From the NCBI GenBank assembly GCA_025934455.1, contig JAICYA010000155.1, forward strand, positions 1-5,585: 5,585 nucleotides of DNA, read 5' to 3'. The translations under genes were made by a program, and so were the position numbers. Each line of letters begins with the position of its first letter. The stretch's first letter is position 1. The notes beneath the pieces are model-generated. The model worked only from the letters and a program-made list of their open reading frames with translations, made no database searches and had not been told where the DNA came from. Of this stretch, positions 1 through 4,895 are shown piece by piece. This DNA is from Rudaea sp. (GTDB lineage: Bacteria > Pseudomonadota > Gammaproteobacteria > Xanthomonadales > Rhodanobacteraceae).

Positions 1-77
1 CGAAAAGGCTTGTCGGTGACGCCGGCCATGGGCGCCAGGCCAATGGGCGGGTCGATGGAGATGGGGCCGATTTGCAT
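1..77 (-). CDS. dusB: tRNA-dihydrouridine synthase B, N-terminal fragment (runs off the left edge)
   Basis: Only the first 25 codons are in the window. Read on the minus strand from the ATG at 77 they give MQIGPISIDPPIGLAPMAGV followed by TDKPF. The APMAG(V/I)TD(K/R)PF block is the FMN-binding start of the Dus TIM barrel, and the preceding MxIGP is the usual DusB opening. DusB is a flavoenzyme that uses NADPH to reduce a uridine in the tRNA D-loop to dihydrouridine in the cytoplasm. The start is well fixed: the only upstream ATG nearby (out of frame, at 86) meets a TGA after two codons. There is no Shine-Dalgarno motif before the ATG, but a TACAAT hexamer lies at 84-89. The gene begins 17 bp after the ribokinase stop. 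In many gammaproteobacteria dusB is followed by fis; that side is outside the window. Confidence 0.9.
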   Translation of the reverse strand, partial: MQIGPISIDPPIGLAPMAGVTDKPF

Positions 78-83
78 CAGCGC

Positions 84-89
84 ATTGTA
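84..89 (-). promoter_or_regulatory. Candidate -10 hexamer for dusB
   Basis: The minus strand reads TACAAT here, five of six matches to TATAAT, inside the 17-bp gap between the ribokinase stop and the dusB ATG. Initiation six or seven bases downstream would fall on or beside the A of the dusB ATG. I see no good -35 hexamer at 16-18 bp spacing, so this is a -10 match only. Confidence 0.35.
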
Positions 90-94
90 ACGGG

Positions 95-1054
95 TCAGTG
101 TGTTCCGAAGCGCGTGACGACTTCGTCGAAACGCGGCATCGCCAGCGCGGCGCCTTCGCGTTCGGTGGACAGCGCCGCGTAGCGTGTGGCGAAGCGCAGG
201 TGTTCGGCGAAGGCCAGTTGCGGGCGTTGCGCGAGCGCAGCGGCGAGGGCGCCGTTGAAGGCATCGCCGGCGCCGGTGGTGTCGATGGTACTGGCCGGTG
301 CGGCAGGGGTGCGGTAGCACGTGGCGGCGTCGCCACGACGATTCGTGCCGTGCGAGACGAAGCAGCCCTGCGCGCCGAGCGTGACGACGACGGTCCCCGT
401 GCACAATTCGCGCGCGAGTGCGTGCAGTCGAGCGTCGTCGTGGCGCGCGAGCTCGCCTGTATCCACATGCGTGTTCGCTACGTGCGCGAGCAGGGCGGCG
501 AATTCGGTTTCGTTCGGTGTGAGCACGTCGGCGAATTGCAGCATCGCAGCGCTCACGCTGGCGTTCGCTGGCGCGGGATTGAGAATTGTCGCTGCGCCGC
601 AGCGGCGGCCGAAACGCAACGCGGATTCGATGGCGCCGCCGGGCGATTCCAGTTGCGCCAGCACCACCGCGGGCTTGGACAGCGCGGCGAACGCGGATTC
701 GACGAAGCCGGGTTCCAGGCGCGCATTCGCGCCGGCGGCTACCACGATTTCGTTGCGGCCTTGCGCATCGACGTAAATGCCGGCGGTGCCGGTCGGTGCA
801 TCGCAGGCGTGCTCGCGCAGTTCGATGCCGTCGCTGGCACACAACGCGCGCGCGAGCTGCGCACCAGTGTCGTTGCCGAGCGCGCAAACGAATGCCGTGA
901 CGGCGCCCGCGCGGCGTGCGGCCATCGCCTGATTGAAGCCCTTGCCGCCGGGACCGCTGGCGTAGTCGCCGCTCAGCGTCGCGCCGGCCTGCGGCAGCGC
1001 CGCCACGCGCCAGACGTGATCGACGTTGAACGAGCCGACGACGGCGACGCTCAT
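95..1054 (-). CDS. rbsK: Ribokinase (PfkB-family sugar kinase)
   Basis: A 319-residue cytoplasmic kinase that phosphorylates D-ribose with ATP to ribose-5-phosphate (E. coli RbsK is 309 residues). Sugar-contact residues known from E. coli RbsK are recognisable: N10 and D12 in GSFNVDH, the di-glycine motif GGKGFNQA at 36-43 with N41, and E136 in QLESP. NPAPA is at 159-163 and PNETE at 180-184. The C-terminal PfkB signature DTTGAGDAFNG starts at 258 and holds the GAGD anion hole and catalytic base D264. Conservation across all of these favours true ribokinase over another PfkB kinase. The ATG at 1054 is preceded by AGGA with 9 nt spacing. It lies 81 bp downstream of a nucleoside symporter and 17 bp upstream of dusB, all on the same strand. 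Context suggests it handles ribose released from imported nucleosides; no rbsDACB ribose ABC genes are visible. Confidence 0.93.
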   Translation of the reverse strand: MSVAVVGSFNVDHVWRVAALPQAGATLSGDYASGPGGKGFNQAMAARRAGAVTAFVCALGNDTGAQLARALCASDGIELREHACDAPTGTAGIYVDAQGRNEIVVAAGANARLEPGFVESAFAALSKPAVVLAQLESPGGAIESALRFGRRCGAATILNPAPANASVSAAMLQFADVLTPNETEFAALLAHVANTHVDTGELARHDDARLHALARELCTGTVVVTLGAQGCFVSHGTNRRGDAATCYRTPAAPASTIDTTGAGDAFNGALAAALAQRPQLAFAEHLRFATRYAALSTEREGAALAMPRFDEVVTRFGTH

Positions 1055-1063
1055 GGCGTCGCG

Positions 1064-1067
1064 TCCT
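1064..1067 (-). promoter_or_regulatory. Ribosome binding site of the ribokinase gene
   Basis: The minus strand reads AGGA, 9 nt before the ATG at 1054. It starts 6 nt after the base of the GC hairpin at 1074-1097, so folding of that hairpin could affect ribosome access. Confidence 0.6.
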
Positions 1068-1073
1068 GTTTCA

Positions 1074-1097
1074 GCGCGCGCCGATGGTGGCGCGCGC
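1074..1097 (-). other. Perfect GC hairpin between symporter and ribokinase genes
   Basis: The plus strand has GCGCGCGCC (1074-1082), a 6-nt GATGGT spacer, and GGCGCGCGC (1089-1097): a perfect 9-bp inverted repeat made only of G and C. It lies inside the 81-bp gap between the symporter stop (1136) and the ribokinase start (1054). In the minus-strand transcript it is followed by TGAAACAGGA and not by a U-run, so it is not a standard intrinsic terminator. It may be an mRNA-stabilising or attenuating structure within the operon. The arms are easily read; the function is inference. Confidence 0.5.
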
Positions 1098-1135
1098 GCA
1101 GCGCCTGCAGCACCGCGGCCTGCGATTGCCCGCCG

Positions 1136-2413
1136 TCAGGGATTGTCGACATCGCCGGCACCGTGCACGGCGATCGCGCGATGCGGATCGTGCTTGTGCT
1201 TGAACAGCGGCACGAACGCGATGGCCATGATGAGCGAGTACAGCGCGAACGTGACCCAGATGCCGTGCCAGTCCTTCGCGCCGGACGCAGCGGTGAACCA
1301 GCGGTCGATCATCCAGCCGCTGATCGAGCTGCCCAGCACGGCGCCGACGCCGTTCGTCATCAGCATGAACAGGCCCTGCGCGCTGGCGCGGATCTTCGGA
1401 TCGGCCTGGCCCTCGACGAACAACGAGCCGGAGATGTTGAAGAAATCGAAGGCCATGCCGTAGACGATGCACGAGAGCACGATCATCCACAGGCCCGGAC
1501 CGGGATCGCCATAGGCAAACAGGCCGAAGCGCACGAACCACGCGAGCATGCTGATCGTCATCACCGTCTTGATGCCGAAGCGCTTGAGGAAAAACGGAAT
1601 GGTCAGGATGAACAGCGTTTCCGATACCTGCGAGATGGACATGATGATCGCGGGATACTTCACCGCGAGGGCGTCCTTGAATGCCGGATGGGTGCTGAAT
1701 TCGCCGAGGAAGGTGCCGCCGTAGGCGTTGGTCAGTTGCAGCGCCGCGCCGAGCAGCATGGCGAAGACGAAGAACACCGCCATGTTGCGATCCTTGAACA
1801 GGCGGAACGAGGTCAGTCCGAGCACGTCGAGCAGGGAGCGGCTTTCGGCGCGCTTCATGCGCGGTGGACAGGGCGGCAGGGAGAAAGCGTACAGGCCGAG
1901 CAGGGCCGATGCGGCGGCGGCGACATAGAACTGTCCGGGCGAAGTTTCCAACCCAAGCAGGCTGGTCGTCCACAGCGCGGCGATGAAGCCGATCGTGCCC
2001 CAGACGCGGATCGGCGGATAGTCGCGCACTACGTCCAGGTTGTTTTCCTTGAGCGCGTTGTAGGCCACCGTGATCGCCAGCGCGATCGTCGGCATGTAAA
2101 AGATCATGTTGACCAGCATCACCCAGAACAGCGTGTGCGGATCGCCCGCCGAAGGCACCAGCGCAAGCATGATCGCGCCGCCGATGTGCAGCATGCCGTA
2201 GAGCTTTTCCGCGTTGATCCACTTGTCCGCGACCACGCCCATCAGCGCCGGCATGAACAGCGAGGCGATGCCCATGGTCGAGAAGATCGCGCCGAAGCTG
2301 GTGCCGGACCAGTGCTGGTTCTCGAACCAGTAGCGACCTATCGTGATCAGCCACGCTCCCCAGACGAAGAACTGGAGAAAATTCATCACGATCAGGCGCA
2401 GTTTCAGGCTCAC
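1136..2413 (-). CDS. nupG: Nucleoside:H+ symporter, NupG/XapB type (MFS)
   Basis: A 425-residue inner-membrane protein (E. coli NupG is 418) of the nucleoside:H+ symporter family in the major facilitator superfamily. About twelve hydrophobic segments run from residue 9 to 404. It tracks E. coli NupG closely: FLQFFVWGAWL (12-22), FMPALMGVVADKW (53-65), PPIRVWGTIGF (133-143), IIMSISQVSETLFILTIPFF (256-275), YGMAFDFFNISGS (318-330) and IRASAQGLFMLMTNG (341-355). Residues I recall as lining the NupG nucleoside site are kept: R136, T140, F143, Q226, N229, Q262, E265, Y318, F322 (some shifted by one). I chose the GTG at 2413 because it gives the family N-terminus (SLKLRLIVMNFLQFF) and has GGGGGAGAG just upstream; the longer reading from an ATG at 2476 adds 21 unrelated residues. 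The ribokinase downstream suggests import of nucleosides for ribose use. Confidence 0.92.
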   Translation of the reverse strand: MSLKLRLIVMNFLQFFVWGAWLITIGRYWFENQHWSGTSFGAIFSTMGIASLFMPALMGVVADKWINAEKLYGMLHIGGAIMLALVPSAGDPHTLFWVMLVNMIFYMPTIALAITVAYNALKENNLDVVRDYPPIRVWGTIGFIAALWTTSLLGLETSPGQFYVAAAASALLGLYAFSLPPCPPRMKRAESRSLLDVLGLTSFRLFKDRNMAVFFVFAMLLGAALQLTNAYGGTFLGEFSTHPAFKDALAVKYPAIIMSISQVSETLFILTIPFFLKRFGIKTVMTISMLAWFVRFGLFAYGDPGPGLWMIVLSCIVYGMAFDFFNISGSLFVEGQADPKIRASAQGLFMLMTNGVGAVLGSSISGWMIDRWFTAASGAKDWHGIWVTFALYSLIMAIAFVPLFKHKHDPHRAIAVHGAGDVDNP

Positions 2414-2417
2414 GCGG

Positions 2418-2426
2418 CTCTCCCCC
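2418..2426 (-). promoter_or_regulatory. Ribosome binding site deciding the symporter GTG start
   Basis: The minus strand reads GGGGGAGAG here; its GGGAG core is 6 nt before the GTG at 2413. This strong site, with the family-typical N-terminus right after it, rules in the GTG and rules out the ATG at 2476. Confidence 0.7.
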
Positions 2427-2447
2427 GGCGGCAAGACGAATCGGGCG

Positions 2448-2476
2448 AGGGTAGGGCATGGCGCACATCCGGGCAA
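2448..2476 (-). promoter_or_regulatory. Candidate sigma-70 promoter for the symporter-ribokinase operon
   Basis: On the minus strand TTGCCC (2471-2476) is separated by exactly 17 bp from TACCCT (2448-2453), matching the -35 and -10 consensus at four and three of six positions. Initiation near 2441 would leave a leader of about 28 nt before the GTG. The spacing is right but the hexamers are weak, so this is only a candidate. Confidence 0.3.
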
Positions 2477-2484
2477 GCCATGTG

Positions 2485-2500
2485 CTGCTAAGCTTGGCAG
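2485..2500. promoter_or_regulatory. Imperfect 16-bp palindrome, possible operator
   Basis: The sequence CTGCTAAGCTTGGCAG is symmetric at 14 of 16 positions: CTGC/GCAG arms around a central AAGCTT, with one mismatched pair. It sits in the 107-bp intergenic region (2414-2520) between the divergent symporter and cyclase genes, 20 bp before the cyclase ATG and just upstream of the candidate symporter -35. Position and symmetry suit a dimeric regulator. No regulator gene is in the window. Confidence 0.35.
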
Positions 2501-2501
2501 T

Positions 2502-2510
2502 GGAGAGGGG
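2502..2510 (+). promoter_or_regulatory. Ribosome binding site deciding the cyclase start
   Basis: GGAGAGGGG ends 10 nt before the ATG at 2521. It supports that start over the in-frame ATG at 2458, which lies further up the intergenic region and would add 21 residues with no membrane-protein character. Confidence 0.65.
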
Positions 2511-2520
2511 GATACGCACG

Positions 2521-3555
2521 ATGCGATTTGCGCTCGGCATCCGGCAGCGCCTGCTGTTCAGCCATCTGTTCGCCGTGGTCGTCGTCGCCGGCACGTTCGG
2601 CGCGGTCGTTTATTGGGTGGCGGCCGAGCAGGTCGCGCGTGCCGGCAGTTTGTATGCTCTGCGTCTTTCCGCCGCGCTCGCCTTCCTCGTCTGCGTGCTC
2701 GCCGCGCTGGTGCTGAGCCGCCTGCTCGCCAACCGCATCGTCGCGCGCATCACCGATCTCGCCTTCCGCTGCCGCGTGCTCGCGGCCGGCCAGCCGTTGC
2801 CGTCGCTGCCGACGGGCAAGGCCGACGAGCTCGACGATCTCGCCCGCGAATTCGACGCCATGGCCGCGCGCCTGCGCGACGCGGCGCGCGATCGCGAGAA
2901 CGCGCACACCGCCGTACGCGAGGCCAATGCCCGGCTCGAGCAGGTCGTGCGTGGACGCACGTCCGAACTGGAACGCGCCACCGCGCAGCTCAAGGCCGAG
3001 CTCGAGCAGCGCACCCGTGTGCAGGCGCTGCTCGCAGAGGCCGCGCTGACCGACGCGCTCACCGGCCTGGTCAACCGCCGCGCGATGATGGAGATGCTCG
3101 AGCAGGCGGCGGGGCGGCACCGGCCGGGCGCTGCCGGCTTGAGCGTCATCGTCGCCGACATCGACCACTTCAAGAAGGTCAACGACCGTTTCGGCCACGA
3201 TACCGGCGATCGCGTGCTGCGCGCGGTCGCCGGGCGCCTGCGCGAACTGGCAGGCGACGGGTTCCAGCGTCACGTCGCGCGCTGGGGCGGCGAGGAATTC
3301 CTGGTCCTGCTGCAGGCCACGCCGCTCGCCGACGCGGTGCGCGAGGCCGAACGCATCCGCCGCGCCGTCGCCACCCTCGATGTCGATGGCCGCGGACTGC
3401 GCGTGACATTGAGCGTGGGCGTGGCGAATCTGGAATCCGGCGAGAGCCTTGACGATTGTCTGCGCCGTGGCGACCAGGCCCTGTACAAGGCCAAGGATGC
3501 CGGGCGCAATGCCGTGGTCGTTGCCGACGGCGCGACGTTCAGCAAGTCAGCCTGA
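2521..3555 (+). CDS. Membrane diguanylate cyclase, two TM helices - HAMP - coiled coil - GGDEF
   Basis: A 344-residue inner-membrane protein predicted to condense two GTP into c-di-GMP. Order: TM1 about 11-34, a very short periplasmic loop (about 35-46), TM2 about 47-66, HAMP about 68-118 (DELDDLAREFDAMAARL at 102-118), a signalling-helix coiled coil about 119-172 with the LEQVVRGRTSEL pattern, then a GGDEF domain about 173-335. The active site is GGEEF at 256-260; DALTGLVNRR (178-187), metal-site D213 in ADIDHFKKVND and the late LSVGVA and ALYKAKDAGRN motifs are all present, so it should be catalytically competent. The four residues where the RxxD inhibitory site belongs (five residues before GGEEF) read GFQR, so product inhibition through that site is not expected. 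With almost no periplasmic loop, it probably senses the membrane or a partner protein. It is transcribed divergently from the symporter and overlaps the convergent GDT1 gene by 9 bp. Confidence 0.92.
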   Translation: MRFALGIRQRLLFSHLFAVVVVAGTFGAVVYWVAAEQVARAGSLYALRLSAALAFLVCVLAALVLSRLLANRIVARITDLAFRCRVLAAGQPLPSLPTGKADELDDLAREFDAMAARLRDAARDRENAHTAVREANARLEQVVRGRTSELERATAQLKAELEQRTRVQALLAEAALTDALTGLVNRRAMMEMLEQAAGRHRPGAAGLSVIVADIDHFKKVNDRFGHDTGDRVLRAVAGRLRELAGDGFQRHVARWGGEEFLVLLQATPLADAVREAERIRRAVATLDVDGRGLRVTLSVGVANLESGESLDDCLRRGDQALYKAKDAGRNAVVVADGATFSKSA

Positions 3556-4113
3556 GCGTCCCAGCGCGATCCACACCGCCAGTGCCACAAACAGCGCCGC
3601 CGCGACGATGCGCGTGGCGCGCAGTGGCAGCGCGTGGGCGAACCGCGCACCGAGCCACACCGCGGGCACGTCGGCGATCAGCATGCCGCAGGTGGTGCCG
3701 GCGATCACCTGCCACAGCGGTTGGTATTCGGCGCCGAGCACGGCGGTGGCGATCTGCGTCTTGTCGCCGATTTCGGCGAGGAAGAACGCGACCATCGTCG
3801 CCAGCAGCACGCCGTGTCCGCGCAGCGGAGCGGATTCGGATTCGTCGATCTTGTCGGGGACCAGCGTCCACGCAGCGACGGCGAGGAAACTCGCCGCGAC
3901 CAGCCAGCGCAGAGTCTGCGGCGTGAACCACTGCGCGACCAGCGCACCGAACGCACCGGCCAGCGCGTGATTGGCCAGCGTCGCCAGCAAGATCCCGAGG
4001 GCGATCAACCATGGCCGCCGGTATTTCGCCGCCAGCACCAGCGCCAGCAGCTGCGTCTTGTCGCCGAGTTCGGCCAGCGCGACGCTGGCGGTGGAGACTA
4101 GGAAGGATTGCAT
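3547..4113 (-). CDS. TMEM165/GDT1 (UPF0016) family cation transporter, probable Mn2+ exporter
   Basis: A 188-residue, largely hydrophobic inner-membrane protein with the two-copy family architecture. The hallmark E-x-G-D-K-T/S motif occurs twice: ELGDKTQ with E15 and D18, and EIGDKTQ with E114 and D117. These acidic residues form the cation site in the family. Six hydrophobic stretches are visible, three per half, with a polar linker rich in D/E/S at about 86-100. Characterised bacterial members (such as Vibrio MneA) export Mn2+; eukaryotic GDT1/TMEM165 moves Mn2+ and Ca2+ in exchange for H+. Mn2+ efflux is inferred from the family. The ATG at 4113 is chosen because the motif-bearing first helix begins right after it; the open frame continues upstream to 4260 with unrelated polar sequence overlapping the next gene. 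No clear Shine-Dalgarno precedes the ATG. Its stop lies inside the end of the convergent cyclase gene. Confidence 0.88.
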   Translation of the reverse strand: MQSFLVSTASVALAELGDKTQLLALVLAAKYRRPWLIALGILLATLANHALAGAFGALVAQWFTPQTLRWLVAASFLAVAAWTLVPDKIDESESAPLRGHGVLLATMVAFFLAEIGDKTQIATAVLGAEYQPLWQVIAGTTCGMLIADVPAVWLGARFAHALPLRATRIVAAALFVALAVWIALGRSG

Positions 4114-4136
4114 GGAAGGTTGCGCGTAAAGCACAC

Positions 4137-4142
4137 AGAATA
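4137..4142 (-). promoter_or_regulatory. Weak -10-like hexamer before the GDT1-family gene
   Basis: The minus strand reads TATTCT, four of six to TATAAT, which would give a leader of about 17 nt before the ATG at 4113. No -35 hexamer is found at 16-18 bp; a TTGGCG lies about 21 bp upstream, which is too far. The match is weak. Confidence 0.18.
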
Positions 4143-4164
4143 GCGCACTTTCGGCATGTTCTTC

Positions 4165-4188
4165 GCCAATGTACTGCGACTGCCAATG
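4165..4188. repeat. Short direct repeat in the 116-bp gap between DUF924 and GDT1 genes
   Basis: GCCAATG occurs at 4165-4171 and again at 4182-4188, 17 bp apart (CATTGGC on the minus strand). It lies in the leader region of the GDT1-family gene. It could be a tandem regulator site or chance; seven bases is short. Apart from this and the weak -10 I see nothing else in 4114-4229. Confidence 0.25.
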
Positions 4189-4229
4189 ACGAGCAGTCGG
4201 TCGGCTCAGGCCGCCATCCGCTGGCCGAA

Positions 4230-4775
4230 TCAGCCAAATCCGCCGCCGGCATCGAGCCACGCCTGTTCTTCCTGCGTCGATGCGCGGCCGAGTGCGCGAT
4301 TGCGGTGCGGGAAACGCCCGAAGCGCACGATAACCTCGCGGTGCGCTTCGGCGTATTTGCAGTACTCCGCGTCGCCGAGCGCGCGGAACAGCGCGACCGA
4401 GCGATCCTGGTCCGCGCGCGCTTCGGAGTGCTCGAACGGCAGGTAGATGAAGGCACGCAATGGCCCCTCGATATTGCGGTCGAGTCCGGCATCGATCGCA
4501 CGCCCGGCGTAGTGGCGCGCAAGGCTGTCGGTCGCGTAGGCGTGCGCGCTGTCGCGGAATGCGTTTCGCGGCAACTGATCGAGCAGGATCATCAACGCCA
4601 GCGCACCATCGGCATCGCCGAGCCAGTGCTCGAATTCGCGCCGCGCGGCAGCGTGGTGGGACGGCAGGAAGCGTGCACTGAACCGCGCATCGAACTCATC
4701 GTCGCGCGTGAACCAGCGCTGGTAGCCGGCGTCGCGCCAGAATTCGATGATGGTTTTTGCGTCGGTGGCAGACAC
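4230..4775 (-). CDS. DUF924 family protein, function unknown
   Basis: A 181-residue soluble protein with no signal peptide or membrane segment. It carries the conserved blocks of the DUF924 (TPR-like fold) family: IIEFWRDAGYQRWF near the N-terminus (9-22), the LLDQLPRNAFR motif (64-74) followed by AYATDSLA, YLPFEHSE (111-118), and HREVIVRFGRFPHRNRALGR (145-164) near the C-terminus. Length is normal for the family and all blocks are present, so it looks intact. The biochemical role is not known. The start is a GTG at 4775, because an in-frame TAA lies two codons earlier (4779-4781) and no ATG is available between there and the first conserved block. No Shine-Dalgarno precedes the GTG. It is co-directional with the GDT1-family gene (116 bp downstream) and the PDZ gene (120 bp upstream), but the gaps make a tight operon uncertain. 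Confidence 0.85.
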   Translation of the reverse strand: MSATDAKTIIEFWRDAGYQRWFTRDDEFDARFSARFLPSHHAAARREFEHWLGDADGALALMILLDQLPRNAFRDSAHAYATDSLARHYAGRAIDAGLDRNIEGPLRAFIYLPFEHSEARADQDRSVALFRALGDAEYCKYAEAHREVIVRFGRFPHRNRALGRASTQEEQAWLDAGGGFG

Positions 4776-4778
4776 GGA

Positions 4779-4823
4779 TTACGCGTAGTCGATGTCAGCC
4801 GGCGCAAATGCACGCCGCCGCAT
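4779..4823 (-). CDS. Possible 14-codon upstream ORF before the DUF924 gene
   Basis: On the minus strand an ATG at 4823 opens MRRRAFAPADIDYA and ends at a TAA (4779-4781). The stop is three bases before the DUF924 GTG and in the same frame. A weak GGA lies about 10 nt upstream of the ATG. As the DUF924 start has no Shine-Dalgarno of its own, this could be a leader peptide whose termination feeds re-initiation. A chance ORF is the simpler alternative for so short a stretch. Confidence 0.2.
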   Translation of the reverse strand: MRRRAFAPADIDYA

Positions 4824-4852
4824 CGGCAAAATTCCATTCGAACGAAGCGAAG

Positions 4853-4858
4853 AGTGTA
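4853..4858 (-). promoter_or_regulatory. Candidate -10 hexamer upstream of the DUF924 gene
   Basis: The minus strand reads TACACT (within GTTACACTC), four of six to TATAAT, in the 120-bp gap between the PDZ stop and the DUF924 start. It would give a leader of about 70 nt containing the short ORF at 4779-4823. No convincing -35 is seen at normal spacing. Confidence 0.22.
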
Positions 4859-4895
4859 ACGCACTGCCGCGCGCGTCCTTGCGCTGGCATTTACC

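Noticed and set aside
2414..2476. A longer symporter start at the ATG at 2476
   Set aside because: It adds 21 residues not seen at the NupG N-terminus, while the GTG at 2413 has a strong ribosome site and gives a family-like start.
98..2491. A long open frame of about 797 codons on the plus strand opposite the ribokinase and symporter genes
   Set aside because: It is antisense to two clearly recognised genes, its translation is rich in Arg, Gly, Ala and Gln with no recognisable domain, and long antisense frames are expected in DNA with this GC bias.
2458..2520. A longer cyclase start at the ATG at 2458
   Set aside because: The ATG at 2521 has GGAGAGGGG at good spacing and starts just before the first membrane helix; the extra 21 codons run through the likely promoter region.
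1071..2594. A 507-codon minus-strand frame overlapping the symporter
   Set aside because: It is a shifted frame of the symporter with Arg-rich, non-membrane sequence and no family motifs, and it crosses both ends of the real gene.
2488..3273. Minus-strand frames opposite the cyclase gene
   Set aside because: They are antisense to an intact HAMP-GGDEF gene and show no domain; they are by-products of codon bias.
4114..4229. A yybP-ykoY manganese riboswitch before the GDT1-family gene
   Set aside because: These riboswitches often precede this family, so I looked for the conserved GGGGAGUAG element and its paired loop; neither is readable in the 116-bp gap. A covariance-model search would settle it.
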